64,000 nt of DNA from Arthrobacter sp. CAU 1506. Its GTDB lineage: Bacteria > Actinomycetota > Actinomycetes > Actinomycetales > Micrococcaceae. The notes below the pieces were generated by a model. The model was not told where the DNA came from and made no database searches. It saw only the letters and a list, made by a program, of their open reading frames with translations. Below, one piece after another: positions 34,765 through 43,829 of this stretch (position 1 is its first letter; the number at the start of each line of letters is the position of its first letter). The position numbers were made by a program, and so were the translations under genes. Where the stretch lies: assembly GCF_005047635.1 (NCBI RefSeq), contig NZ_SUKC01000010.1, positions 116,375 through 180,374 of the forward strand, given 5' to 3'.

Positions 34765-36800
34765 GTCCGGACAAAGAAGCCCAGTCCGAGCTGGCCACCG
34801 GACCCGACCCGGTGACGGCGCCCACCCCTGCCGCTGCCGCGGAAGCCGAGGCCGAGGTCCTCGAGGAGCAGTTCCAGCCCGGCGAGGCCGACCAGGATTT
34901 CATGACCGGGACGCCGACCCGCAAGGCCCAGCACTTCTGGCCGTCCGCCAAGCGCCTGTTCGGCCTGCTGAAGCCGGAGAAAGCCAGCATCGTCCTGGTG
35001 CTGGCCATGGTTGTGGTGGCCGTGGTGCTCAACGTGATTGCGCCCAAGGTGCTGGGCAACGCCATGGACGTCATCTTCAACGGCGCGATCGGGATGAACC
35101 TGCCGGCCGGCGCCAGCCTGGAAGAAGTCATCGCCGGACTCCGCGCGCAGGGCCAGGATCAGTTCGCAGATCTGCTCTCCGGCATGGAACTGGTGCCCGG
35201 CGTGGGCATCGACTTCCAACTGCTGGGCAACCTGATCCTGCTGGTGCTGGGCATGTACGTGGTCTCCTCGCTGTTCATGTGGCTGCAGGGCTGGCTGCTG
35301 AACCGGATAGTGATGCGGGTGGTCTTCGGGCTGCGCCAGGACGTGGAAGCCAAGCTGAACCGGCTGCCGCTGAACTACTTCGACACCCGCCAGCGCGGCG
35401 ACATGCTCTCCCGGGTGACCAACGACGTCGACAACATCCAGCAGGCACTGCAGCAGGCCTTCGCGCAGCTGATCATGTCCGCGCTGAGCCTGCTGGGCAT
35501 CACCATCATGATGTTCATCGTGTCCTGGCAGTTGGCGCTGATCGCGCTGATCGCGCTGCCGCTGTCTGCCGTCGGCGCCGGCATCATCGGCACGCGCAGC
35601 CAGAAACTGTTCACCGCCCAGTGGAAGCACACCGGTGCGCTCAACGGCCACATCGAGGAGTCGTTCAGCGGCCACGATCTGGTCCGGGCCTTCGGCCGCG
35701 AACAGCAGTCGGTGGAGCAGTTCGATGAGAAGAACGAGGAGTTGTACAAGGCCTCGTTCGGTGCCCAGTTCGTCTCCGGAATGATCATGCCGGTGATGCA
35801 GTTCATCTCCTACCTGAGCTACGTGGGCATTGCCGTGGTGGGCGGCCTGCGGGTGGCATCGGGGTCCATGACCCTGGGCGACGCCACCGCGTTCATCCAG
35901 TACTCGCGTGAATTCAACCAGCCGCTGAGCCAAATGGCGGGCATGGCCAACATGCTGCAGTCCGGCGTTGCCTCCGCGGAGCGGGTTTTTGAACTGCTCG
36001 ACGCCGATGAGCAGGAGCCGGACACGGCCACCGAGACGCTGCCGGCCAAGACCGACGGCCACGTGGAGTTCCACAACGTCAGCTTCAGCTACACCGCGGA
36101 CAAGCCGCTGATCGAAGACCTCTCCTTCTCGGCGAACCCGGGGCAGACGGTGGCCATCGTGGGGCCGACGGGAGCGGGCAAGACCACGCTGGTCAACCTG
36201 GTGATGCGGTTCTACGAACTGGACGCCGGCCGGATCACGCTGGACGGCGTGGACATCACCGCGCTCAGCCGGGCCGAACTGCGTTCCAAGGTGGGCATGG
36301 TGCTGCAGGACGCCTGGCTGTTCGGCGGCTCGATCTTCGACAACATCCGCTACGGCAACCTGGATGCCACCGAGGAAGAGGTCATGGCGGCAGCCAAGGC
36401 CACCTACGTGGACCGTTTTGTCCGGGCGCTGCCGGACGGCTACGACACCCTGATCGACGAAGACGGCAACAACGTCTCCGCCGGCGAGAAGCAGCTGATC
36501 ACCATTGCCCGGGCGTTCCTGGCCAACCCGTCGCTGCTGATCCTGGACGAGGCCACCAGCTCGGTGGACACGCGCACCGAGTTGCTCGTGCAGCACGCAA
36601 TGGCCGCGCTGCGTTCCGACCGGACGAGTTTTGTGATCGCGCACCGGCTCTCCACCATCCGGGACGCGGACGTGATCCTGGTGATGGAGGACGGCAAGAT
36701 CGTGGAGCAGGGCAACCACGCCACGCTGCTGGCGGCCGAAGGCCCGTACTACCGGCTCTACATGTCCCAGTTCGCGGCGGCAGCGGATCCGGTGCCCTGA
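34761..36800 (+). CDS. ABC exporter half-transporter, active-site subunit
   Basis: 679 residues with a charged N-terminal tail (about 1-60), an exporter domain with an extra soluble loop after helix 1 (about 110-155), and an ATPase. Walker A GPTGAGKTTL (about 468-477), Walker B LLILDEATSS with the catalytic Glu, and switch His in IAHRLSTI. The signature is NVSAGEKQL rather than LSGGQ. Together with the partner's Asp and Gln this leaves one full and one degenerate ATP site. A terminator-like hairpin follows at 36822-36875. Confidence 0.92.
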   Translation: MSPDKEAQSELATGPDPVTAPTPAAAAEAEAEVLEEQFQPGEADQDFMTGTPTRKAQHFWPSAKRLFGLLKPEKASIVLVLAMVVVAVVLNVIAPKVLGNAMDVIFNGAIGMNLPAGASLEEVIAGLRAQGQDQFADLLSGMELVPGVGIDFQLLGNLILLVLGMYVVSSLFMWLQGWLLNRIVMRVVFGLRQDVEAKLNRLPLNYFDTRQRGDMLSRVTNDVDNIQQALQQAFAQLIMSALSLLGITIMMFIVSWQLALIALIALPLSAVGAGIIGTRSQKLFTAQWKHTGALNGHIEESFSGHDLVRAFGREQQSVEQFDEKNEELYKASFGAQFVSGMIMPVMQFISYLSYVGIAVVGGLRVASGSMTLGDATAFIQYSREFNQPLSQMAGMANMLQSGVASAERVFELLDADEQEPDTATETLPAKTDGHVEFHNVSFSYTADKPLIEDLSFSANPGQTVAIVGPTGAGKTTLVNLVMRFYELDAGRITLDGVDITALSRAELRSKVGMVLQDAWLFGGSIFDNIRYGNLDATEEEVMAAAKATYVDRFVRALPDGYDTLIDEDGNNVSAGEKQLITIARAFLANPSLLILDEATSSVDTRTELLVQHAMAALRSDRTSFVIAHRLSTIRDADVILVMEDGKIVEQGNHATLLAAEGPYYRLYMSQFAAAADPVP

Positions 36801-36821
36801 CCGCTGAACCACGGGAATGAC

Positions 36822-36875
36822 GACGGCGGTGCCCGGGTGAGGATTCGCGTCCCACCTGGAGCGCCGCCGTCGTGC
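36822..36875 (+). terminator. Hairpin after the ABC exporter operon
   Basis: ACGACGGCGGTGCC near 36821-36834 pairs with GGAGCGCCGCCGTCGT (36858-36873). The stem resembles those at 25757, 63708 and 21500. Confidence 0.55.
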
Positions 36876-36980
36876 GTTATGCCGGGGCGCAGCCTTCGGC
36901 GAAGCGCTCGGCTATTCCGGGGTGCAGCCTTCGGCGATGCGCTCGGCTATTCCGGGGCGCAGCCTTCGGCGATGCGCTCG
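36876..36980. repeat. 35-bp tandem repeat duplicating the 3' end of the IclR gene
   Basis: Units start at 36876, 36911 and 36946. The unit at 36946 forms the end of the IclR gene, including its stop; the other two lie downstream of it. Units differ at only a few bases. Confidence 0.8.
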
Positions 36981-37741
36981 GCGGCTCGGCGGAGCAGCGG
37001 AAGATGGGCCTCCGTCGCCGTGTGCAGGGTGTCCGGACTGGCCAGCATGTTGACGCCGACGGCGGCGACCACCGCCCCGGCTCTGTCCTTGACCGGCACC
37101 GAAACGGTGCGGTGGCCGGATTGCAGTTCGCTGTCGTTGACCGCGTAGCCTTGCCTGCGCACCTGCTCGATCTCCAGCCGGAAGCGTTCGGTGCTGTCGA
37201 TGGTCTGCTCTGTCAGCCGGCTGAACTGGCTTGCGTCCATGGCGGAGCGGAAGTCGGACTCGCTGAGCCCGGCCATCAGCACCTTTCCCATCGACGATGC
37301 GTGGGCCGGAATGCGGACGCCGACGGTCAGCCCGGCGCGGATCATTCCGGGCACCCGGGTGGCCGCGATGCAGATGACGTCGCCGCCGGCCAGCACGCCA
37401 ACCGTGCACGGTTCGTCGAATTCATCCGTCAACCATTCGACGCTCTGGCGGGAGGCCAGCACCAAGGGGGAGCCGGACAGGTAGCCGTGGCCCAGTTCCA
37501 GCGCCTGATGGGTCAGCGCGAACTTCTCCCCGTGGTAACGCACATAGCCCAAATGGACCAGCGTCCGCAGCACCCTGGCGGTGGCCGCCCGGTTCAGTCC
37601 GGCACGTGCCGCGACGTCGGCGGCACGCATGGACGGAGCGCCGTCGTCGAACACGCTCAGCACGGACAGCCCGCGCGCCAAAGTGCGCACGGACGGCTCG
37701 GCGCCGGGCCGGAGGACGGGCTCGCTGGTGATGATCATCAC
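36947..37741 (-). CDS. IclR-family transcriptional regulator
   Basis: 264 residues. Winged helix at about 17-78 (LARGLSVLSVFDD, then VAARAGLNRAATARVLRTLVHLGYV) and a GAF-like ligand domain (PCTVGVLAGGDVICIA, AHASSMGKVLMAGLS). This PcaR/PobR-type layout commonly activates aromatic-acid catabolic genes. No obvious target adjoins it: the next genes are the ABC exporter and the cobalamin adenosyltransferase. The start has no clear ribosome site, and TATCCT just upstream suggests a leaderless mRNA. The C-terminus EGCAPE lies in a 35-bp unit repeated downstream. Confidence 0.88.
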   Translation of the reverse strand: MMIITSEPVLRPGAEPSVRTLARGLSVLSVFDDGAPSMRAADVAARAGLNRAATARVLRTLVHLGYVRYHGEKFALTHQALELGHGYLSGSPLVLASRQSVEWLTDEFDEPCTVGVLAGGDVICIAATRVPGMIRAGLTVGVRIPAHASSMGKVLMAGLSESDFRSAMDASQFSRLTEQTIDSTERFRLEIEQVRRQGYAVNDSELQSGHRTVSVPVKDRAGAVVAAVGVNMLASPDTLHTATEAHLPLLRRAAERIAEGCAPE

Positions 37742-37804
37742 TGGAGAGGATACCCGGCCAGCGGCCTGACCGTGATGCTGGTTACAGCATGGGTAGCGGT
37801 GCGG

Positions 37805-38428
37805 TCAGTCTTCGTCGGGGCGGTCCTCGAGGACGCCCAGCACAGACGACTCCGGAACCCACATCACGTCCCCGTGCTCGGCGTTTGCCGCGCGGCCCAT
37901 CACGAACAGCAGGCCCGACAGCCGGTTGAGGTAGCGTCCGGTTTCGCGGTTGACCACGTCGCCGTGTTCGTCCAAGGCGGCCCACACCATTCGTTCGGCC
38001 CGGCGCACCGTGGTGCGGGCCTGATAGAGCAGGGCGGCGGAGAGCGTTCCTCCGGGCAGGAGCATGCCGCTGAGATCGTCGGCTTCCTGCCTAAAGTGCT
38101 CGATGGCGCGCTCCAGCCGCTCCGCATGCTCCGGGATGATGCGCGCGTCTACCGGGAGGTCGCTGGGGTACGGCACCAGCAGGTCGGCCATCAGATCGAA
38201 CAGGTCGTTCTGCACGCTGACCAGCATCGCGTTGGCCTCGGCGGCCAGCCCGCCGCCGGCCATGGCTACCGCCACGGCGGCGTTGGCCGCATCCACCTCG
38301 GCGTGCGCAACGACCCGCAGATCGTTCTTCGACACTTCGCCGTGGCTGCCGAACACGGTGCGGCCGGAGTCCCCATAATGATCGGTTTCCGGCTGGTTGT
38401 CCGCTACTGATTCGCCACGTTCATTCAT
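37805..38428 (-). CDS. Cob(I)alamin adenosyltransferase, PduO type (divergent N-terminus)
   Basis: 207 residues from ATG 38428. The C-terminal half matches PduO-type enzymes: LLPGGTLSAALLYQARTTVRRAER and RYLNRLSGLLFVMGRAAN. They attach the 5'-deoxyadenosyl group of ATP to cobalamin. The N-terminal ATP loop, usually like TRTGDDGTTGL, reads YGDSGRTVFGS here, so ATP binding may be altered. No other B12 gene is near. A TATA-rich box (TAAGTATAG) lies 12 bases before the start. It is divergent from the BCCT carrier. Confidence 0.8.
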   Translation of the reverse strand: MNERGESVADNQPETDHYGDSGRTVFGSHGEVSKNDLRVVAHAEVDAANAAVAVAMAGGGLAAEANAMLVSVQNDLFDLMADLLVPYPSDLPVDARIIPEHAERLERAIEHFRQEADDLSGMLLPGGTLSAALLYQARTTVRRAERMVWAALDEHGDVVNRETGRYLNRLSGLLFVMGRAANAEHGDVMWVPESSVLGVLEDRPDED

Positions 38429-38522
38429 GCCTGCAACTATACTTACGGGACGTTTGACATCGAAGAGCCACAGGAAGCCCGGGGCTGCGCAACGCCAACC
38501 GGTGACAATAGTGAGGACCATG

Positions 38523-40286
38523 ATGAGCAGCGAATACACTGGCCCTCTGCCGACTGTTTCCGAGGAATCGGACGACGGGCGGCGGGGCTGGCAAACCGTC
38601 GATAAGACGGTTCTTTTCGTTTCGGGCGGCATAATCGTCGTCGTTTGCCTGCTGGGCATTTTCTTTACGGAGCAGGTTACCGAAGTGGCCGGAGCTCTCC
38701 TCGGGTGGGTGACCAGTACCTTCGGCTGGCTGTTCATTCTCGGCGCGACGGGCTTTGTGGCGTTCTCGCTGGTGCTGGCCTTCGGTCGGTACGGCAACAT
38801 TCCGCTCTCGCGCGAGGGGGAGTCGACGGAGTTCTCCACGCTGTCCTGGATATCGATGATGTTCAGCGCGGGCATGGGCATCGGCCTGATGTTCTTTGGC
38901 GTGTACGAGCCGGTCACACACCTGGCCTCGCCGCCCCCGTTCGTTGATGCTGCCCCTGGATCGCCCGAGGCGGCGAACAACGCGATGGCCTACACGCTCT
39001 TCCACTGGGGGCTGCATCCGTGGGCTATCTATTCGGTGGTGGGCCTGGCGCTCGCTTACTCCACCTACCGGATGGGCCGCGGCAACCTGATGAGCTCGCC
39101 CTTCCAGTCGCTGTTCGGCAAAGAGCGGATCGAGAAAAAGGGCTGGGGCAAGCCGATCGACATCCTGGCCATCATTTGTACGAAGTTCGGTTCGGCGACC
39201 TCGCTGGGCCTGGGCGCACTGCAGATTGCCGCCGGCCTGGCGCTGCTGAGGACCGGCCAGTTCGAGGACAATCCGGGAGCGGCGGCCCCGATCCTGATCA
39301 TCTGCGTGCTGACCGTGGGCGTGGTGATCTCGGCTGCGAGTGGCGTTTCCCGCGGCATCAAATGGCTGAGCAATACCAATATGGTGCTTGCCCTGGTCCT
39401 GTTGTTGTTTGTGTTCGTCCTCGGTCCCACCGTCTTCATCCTGGACCTGATCCCCGCCTCGATCGGTGACTACCTGGCCAACCTGGTGCCCATGAGCTTC
39501 CATTCGGCCGTGTTCGGCGGCACCGAATGGCTGGCCAACTGGACCATCTTCTACTGGGCCTGGTGGATTTCGTGGACGCCCTTCGTGGGCACGTTCATCG
39601 CCAAGATCTCTCGCGGCCGGACGATCAAGGAATTCGTCCTGGGCGTGCTGCTGGTCCCCACCGCCGTCAGCGTGATCTGGTTTTCCATCTTCGGCGGCGC
39701 CGGCATCAACCTGCAGTTGGGCGGGGAAGACATTGCCGGGGCCGGAAACGAGGCGGCCGCCTTCTTTGCCACGCTGCAGCATTATCCGTTCTTCATCGGC
39801 GCGGCCATCGTGGTGATGGTGCTGACCGCGGTGTTCTTCGTCAGTGGTGCCGACGCGGGCGCCGTGGTGCTCGGAACGCTGTCCTCCCGCGGCCGCAAGG
39901 AACCGTGGAAGCCGTTGGTCATCATCTGGGGCATTCTCACCGGCGCGGTGGCGGCTGTGCTGTTGTTCGTCGGCGGACTGGACGCGCTGCAGACGTTCAC
40001 CATCTTGGCGTCGACGCCCTTCGTGTTGATCATTATCGGGCTGTGCGTGTCCCTGTACGTGGACCTGCGCCGGGATCCGTTGCGGCAACGACGAATGGGC
40101 CCGGTGCGCGGCGCGGTCAGTGTGCCCAGCAACGTGCCGTTTGCGGTGCCCACCACGACGTCGGAGATGCGGGTGGTCGAGGAAGAAGAGCCGCGGTTCA
40201 CGAATGGTTCGGGCGGACCGAACCATCCCGCCGGAGGCCTTCCCGAAGACGTCGGCGATGGAAAGAAACACGGACACCACCCGTAG
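38523..40286 (+). CDS. BCCT-family betaine/choline/carnitine transporter
   Basis: 587 residues from ATG 38523 (AGGA five bases upstream; ATG 38520 is alternative). Twelve hydrophobic segments. MMFSAGMGIGLMFFGVYEPV carries the GMGIG motif linked to sodium coupling, and HWGLHPWAIY and the WWISWTPFVGTFIAKISRGRT block are family hallmarks of the trimethylammonium site. It imports an osmoprotectant such as glycine betaine. The C-terminal tail (about 535-587) is charged and may be the osmosensing part. It ends at a strong hairpin. Confidence 0.92.
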   Translation: MSSEYTGPLPTVSEESDDGRRGWQTVDKTVLFVSGGIIVVVCLLGIFFTEQVTEVAGALLGWVTSTFGWLFILGATGFVAFSLVLAFGRYGNIPLSREGESTEFSTLSWISMMFSAGMGIGLMFFGVYEPVTHLASPPPFVDAAPGSPEAANNAMAYTLFHWGLHPWAIYSVVGLALAYSTYRMGRGNLMSSPFQSLFGKERIEKKGWGKPIDILAIICTKFGSATSLGLGALQIAAGLALLRTGQFEDNPGAAAPILIICVLTVGVVISAASGVSRGIKWLSNTNMVLALVLLLFVFVLGPTVFILDLIPASIGDYLANLVPMSFHSAVFGGTEWLANWTIFYWAWWISWTPFVGTFIAKISRGRTIKEFVLGVLLVPTAVSVIWFSIFGGAGINLQLGGEDIAGAGNEAAAFFATLQHYPFFIGAAIVVMVLTAVFFVSGADAGAVVLGTLSSRGRKEPWKPLVIIWGILTGAVAAVLLFVGGLDALQTFTILASTPFVLIIIGLCVSLYVDLRRDPLRQRRMGPVRGAVSVPSNVPFAVPTTTSEMRVVEEEEPRFTNGSGGPNHPAGGLPEDVGDGKKHGHHP

Positions 40287-40345
40287 CTCACGCAATGAGG
40301 GCGGGGCTGGCGCATCGCTAGACGGCTGCGTCGCTCATCCGCTCA

Positions 40346-40381
40346 GGGGCGGGGCTGGCGCATGTTCGCCGGCCCCGCCCC
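40346..40381 (+). terminator. Hairpin after the BCCT gene
   Basis: GGGGCGGGGCTGGCG (40346-40360) pairs with CGCCGGCCCCGCCCC (40367-40381) with one wobble. The left part also occurs as a direct repeat near 40299. Confidence 0.65.
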
Positions 40382-40484
40382 GCTACTTTGCTGCTCTCGC
40401 GCCGAAATCGACTGATGGATCTTGACCACCGCCTCTGCTGGGTAAACGGTTGACTTGTCTCGATCACTCGCCAGAGGAGAACCA

Positions 40485-41714
40485 GTGAACAATCCCAGCA
40501 GATTATTCGGCGCTATCGGCGCTGCGGCGTTGGTATGCACGATGGTCACCGCCGTCCCGGCCGGAGCGGCACCGGCACAGGCCAACGTGCCGGGCCACGG
40601 AACATGCAAGACGACGGACTCCCCGCAGTTCAGCGGTTGGACAAGCTATGAGGAGCTCGGTTCCCGGCTTGATCGTATTGAACAGAAAAGCAAGGGCCGC
40701 GTGGACGTGGATGTGGTGGGCCAGTCCTCTCTCGGCCGCGACCTCTATGCCGCCCGCGTCGGCAACGGCGATCGTGTGCTGCTCATCCAAAGCGCCATTC
40801 ATGGCAATGAGCGGACCGGAACCGAAGCGCTGCTGGCGATCGTCGAGAAGCTAGGCTCCAGCAACGATGCTGAGACCCAGCGGACACTGGAAGAAGTCAC
40901 CCTGATTGCCATGCCCATGGTGAATCCAGATGGAGGTGAACTGAATCGCCGCACCAACGTGCAGTCATGGGATGACGTGGAACGCCTGCATCCGCAGCTT
41001 GAAGGGTCCACCCCTGCCTGGTACTACCGGACGGGCAACGGCGGCACCGACGTACCCGGCTTTGACTTGAACCGGGACTTCAACCCGGACCTCGACTATG
41101 TGCCGAAGCCGGAAGACATGCCGGGACGCCAGGTAGATTCGGGCTTCTTCCTCGCTCCGGAATCCCAGGCCATCAGGGACGTCTATGTTGACCTACGGGC
41201 CGAATTCGGCGAAGTCGACGCCGTCGTCGATCTACACCACATGGGCCCCTGTAACGTTCAGACCGGAGGCGAGCAGGACGGCAAACACATTTCGGTGGCC
41301 TTGGATTACCCGCCGCTGGGTGTCAACGACGGTGCCGCCTACAAGGAGGACTGGCCGCTGCTTGATCAAGACAAGTCCAGGCGGTACGCCTTGGCGGTGG
41401 CAGACGGGATCAAGGACAGCTATGGCTCCCAGTCACCGCTGGCAGCAGTGGGCCGCTATCTTCACCCGGAGGAACGTGAATACGCCGGGCAAGGCCGCTC
41501 CGCGTTTGCCTTGAACGGGTCGGCTACGGTCCTTTTTGAGGTCCGGGGCCAGTCGAATACCTTCGGCCAGAAGATGAAGGGCATGCTGGTCAAGACGGTC
41601 CAGACCGGACTGGAGTCGCTCATTGATTCCATGGCCACCGGCGAGGTGGACACGCTCGACGGCGACGACTTTTTCGAGTACCCGGATTACGGCTGGGACG
41701 ACTCTGCCGACTGA
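40485..41714 (+). CDS. Secreted M14-family zinc carboxypeptidase
   Basis: 409 residues from GTG 40485 (AGAGGAGA upstream). A signal peptide (NNPSRLFGAIGAAALVCTMVTAVPAGAAPAQA, split here as two parts in view of its length) ends about residue 33. Zinc ligands: HGNE (first His and Glu) and the third in DLHHMG; the catalytic Glu is in VLFEVRG. DFNPDL and DLNRDF are the substrate-arginine region of M14 proteins. It is a single-domain exported peptidase that would trim peptides or peptidoglycan outside the cell. Acidic residues dominate its C-terminus (DDFFEYPDYGWDDSAD). It is convergent with the MobA-like gene. Confidence 0.9.
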   Translation: MNNPSRLFGAIGAAALVCTMVTAVPAGAAPAQANVPGHGTCKTTDSPQFSGWTSYEELGSRLDRIEQKSKGRVDVDVVGQSSLGRDLYAARVGNGDRVLLIQSAIHGNERTGTEALLAIVEKLGSSNDAETQRTLEEVTLIAMPMVNPDGGELNRRTNVQSWDDVERLHPQLEGSTPAWYYRTGNGGTDVPGFDLNRDFNPDLDYVPKPEDMPGRQVDSGFFLAPESQAIRDVYVDLRAEFGEVDAVVDLHHMGPCNVQTGGEQDGKHISVALDYPPLGVNDGAAYKEDWPLLDQDKSRRYALAVADGIKDSYGSQSPLAAVGRYLHPEEREYAGQGRSAFALNGSATVLFEVRGQSNTFGQKMKGMLVKTVQTGLESLIDSMATGEVDTLDGDDFFEYPDYGWDDSAD

Positions 41715-41746
41715 GCACGGTGAGTCTTAGGCAGCGACAACACTAA

Positions 41747-41787
41747 CGGCGGCGGACATGGAACCTGCGGGTACCTGTCCGCCGCCG
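41747..41787. terminator. Bidirectional hairpin between M14 and MobA-like genes
   Basis: CGGCGGCGGACA (41747-41758) pairs perfectly with TGTCCGCCGCCG (41776-41787). Inside, GGAACC/GGTACC adds partial pairing. Confidence 0.65.
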
Positions 41788-41804
41788 CTTGTCGTCGGTT
41801 CCCC

Positions 41805-43724
41805 TTACTCCTGCAGGACCCCGGCGAAGAAGTCCGAGAGTTCCTGGTATCCGTCGAGCGGGAGTACGTGAGCGACGTACTGGTCCGGCCGAACCACCAC
41901 CAAAGCGCCCTGCTGGCGGTCGATGCCGCGCAGATCGAAGATGTCTTCCCCGGACTTTTGATCGGGAGTGAAGACCTTCTCGTAGTCCTTCAGGCCAAGG
42001 GGAGCCTTCTGCGGGAACAGGAAGGACGGCACGTCGTTTGCGTCTAGCTCCCGGTGCCCCTGCTGGAAGATGGCGCGGACATCGAAGACCGCATCGGCGT
42101 CGGCTCCGGCGGGCGTGTAGCGCCGGACGGGTGAATCTTCGGACTCGGCCAGGAACCGGCACAGGGCGACCAACCGGGAATCCGCCGCGCCCGGGTGGGC
42201 GGAGTCGGCGAAGGCGTAGAGCCGCCAACGGCCGTCTGCCTGAGCAGTGTGGCCCAACCCCACCGGTTTGGCGTCGGCCAGCCGGACAACCGGGGCCGAG
42301 TGGAACCGCTCGCCGATCGGGAAACCCTTGGCCAAGTGCTCGTGGGTGTCCTCGCCGGTGATCATCGACGGCGCGTAGTCCGTGGCGAAGCCAGCGGTAA
42401 AGCGGCCGGCCTCCACGAATTGCCGTTCCAGCTCGGCCGGTTCCAGGCCTTCGTCACCGGGCCGGTTCGGATCCTTTGGGCGGGAACTGACCGTCTTGGA
42501 CCAGCGGATGTCGAAGTCGATCAGTTCCTGGGCCACGGCGTGGCGCTCGGCCGAGTAGGTATCCAGCAGGGACTCCGGGCTACGGCCTTCCAGGACGGCG
42601 GCGAGCTTCCAGCCCAGGTTGAAGCCGTCCTGCATGGAGACGTTCATGCCCTGGCCGGCTTTGGCGCTGTGCGTGTGGCAGGCGTCGCCGGCAATGAAGA
42701 CGCGCGGGGTGCGCTGGCCGCGCTCGTCCGGCTGGACGTCGTCGAACCGGTCGGCGATGCGCTGGCCCACTTCGTAGACCGACCACCAGGCGATGTCCTT
42801 CACCTCCAGGGTGTAGGGATGCAGGATGCGCTGTGCTGCTTCGATGATCATGTCCGAAGTGAACCGCTGCCGGGCGCCGCGGTCGGCAGGGTCGAGGTCA
42901 CCCAAGTCCACGTACAACCGGATCAGGTAGCCGCCTTCGCGCGGGATCAGCAGGATGTTGCCGTCTTGCGCCGACTGGATGGCCGCCTTGAAGCGGACGT
43001 CCGGGAAATCCGTGACGGCCAGGACATCCGCGACTCCCCAGGCATGGTTGCGGGCGTCGCCACGCAGTTCCAAGCCGATCGACCGGCGGACACTGCTGCG
43101 GGCGCCGTCGCATCCCACTACGTACTTAGCGCGGACGGTTACCTCTTCCGACGGCGCGTCGGCCTTGGTCCTGCGCATGGTCACCCGGACCGGGTAGTCA
43201 CCTGATCCGTCGACCTCGACGCCGGTGACTTCCAGTCCGTAGTCCGGTTCCAGTCGGCTGGGGGACTTGCGCATGTGCTCCAGCAGGTAGTCCTGCATCC
43301 GGGCCTGGTTGACGATCACGTGCGGGTACTCGGACAATCCGTCGGCCACGTCCTGGACCCGTCCGCTGCGGACGATCCGTGAGCGGTCTTGGTCATCCGG
43401 CCGCCAGAACACGGTTTCGTTGACCCAGTAGCCTTCGCGGACCAGGCGCTCGGCCAGGCCGAAGGCATTGAACATTTCGACCGTTCGGCAGGCCACTCCG
43501 TCGGCCTGCCCCAGGGCCAGCGGGCCTTCGCGCCGCTCCACCACGCGTGTGGTGATGCCCGGGAATTCGGCCAGCTGGGCGGCCAGCACAACGCCGGCTG
43601 GTCCGGTGCCGACTACCAGAACGTCCACTTCCGCCGGCAATTCGCCCTGGCGGTCCGGGCGGCCGTCCGCAGCCGGCCGGAGTTCGGGGTCGCCTGGATG
43701 GTAGCCGTCGAGATAAAACTGCAT
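41805..43724 (-). CDS. FAD-dependent hydroxylase, 3-hydroxybenzoate 4-monooxygenase (MobA)-like
   Basis: 639 residues from ATG 43724 (CCAGGAG six bases upstream), the length expected for MobA/phenol hydroxylase enzymes. Motifs: VDVLVVGTGPAGVVLAAQLA (FAD, about 30-50), YVVGCDGARSSVRR (the DG motif, NADPH/FAD), and VFIAGDACHTHSAKAGQGMN (GD motif). A C-terminal thioredoxin-like domain follows (about 450-639). MobA turns 3-hydroxybenzoate into protocatechuate; phenol or resorcinol hydroxylase is the alternative. It is preceded by a palindrome shared with the adjacent IclR gene. Confidence 0.87.
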   Translation of the reverse strand: MQFYLDGYHPGDPELRPAADGRPDRQGELPAEVDVLVVGTGPAGVVLAAQLAEFPGITTRVVERREGPLALGQADGVACRTVEMFNAFGLAERLVREGYWVNETVFWRPDDQDRSRIVRSGRVQDVADGLSEYPHVIVNQARMQDYLLEHMRKSPSRLEPDYGLEVTGVEVDGSGDYPVRVTMRRTKADAPSEEVTVRAKYVVGCDGARSSVRRSIGLELRGDARNHAWGVADVLAVTDFPDVRFKAAIQSAQDGNILLIPREGGYLIRLYVDLGDLDPADRGARQRFTSDMIIEAAQRILHPYTLEVKDIAWWSVYEVGQRIADRFDDVQPDERGQRTPRVFIAGDACHTHSAKAGQGMNVSMQDGFNLGWKLAAVLEGRSPESLLDTYSAERHAVAQELIDFDIRWSKTVSSRPKDPNRPGDEGLEPAELERQFVEAGRFTAGFATDYAPSMITGEDTHEHLAKGFPIGERFHSAPVVRLADAKPVGLGHTAQADGRWRLYAFADSAHPGAADSRLVALCRFLAESEDSPVRRYTPAGADADAVFDVRAIFQQGHRELDANDVPSFLFPQKAPLGLKDYEKVFTPDQKSGEDIFDLRGIDRQQGALVVVRPDQYVAHVLPLDGYQELSDFFAGVLQE

Positions 43725-43811
43725 GATGCTCCTGGAGGTTCTGTCAGGCTCGTTGCCTGGCTCGGTCGTCGGATCACAGCGTAGTGATCGGCGCCACGGA
43801 TTCGCCAAGAG

Positions 43812-43828
43812 ATTCTGTCCAGCAGAAT
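43812..43828. promoter_or_regulatory. IclR operator in the hydroxylase promoter
   Basis: ATTCTG-N5-CAGAAT lies 88 bases upstream of the hydroxylase start and just after the IclR stop. Its 15-base core TTCTG-N5-GCAGA resembles the palindrome at the IclR start (44620-44634). Confidence 0.6.
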
Positions 43829-43829
43829 A

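Noticed and set aside
34716..36812. Open frame of about 700 codons antisense to the second ABC exporter gene
   Set aside because: Composition is His/Gln/Arg/Asp-rich as in antisense shadows, with no domain and no ribosome site; the plus-strand gene has all ABC motifs.
38421..40295. Long open frame antisense to the BCCT gene
   Set aside because: It is a mirror of a membrane-protein gene, rich in Arg/His/Gln/Asp, and no family resemblance can be seen.
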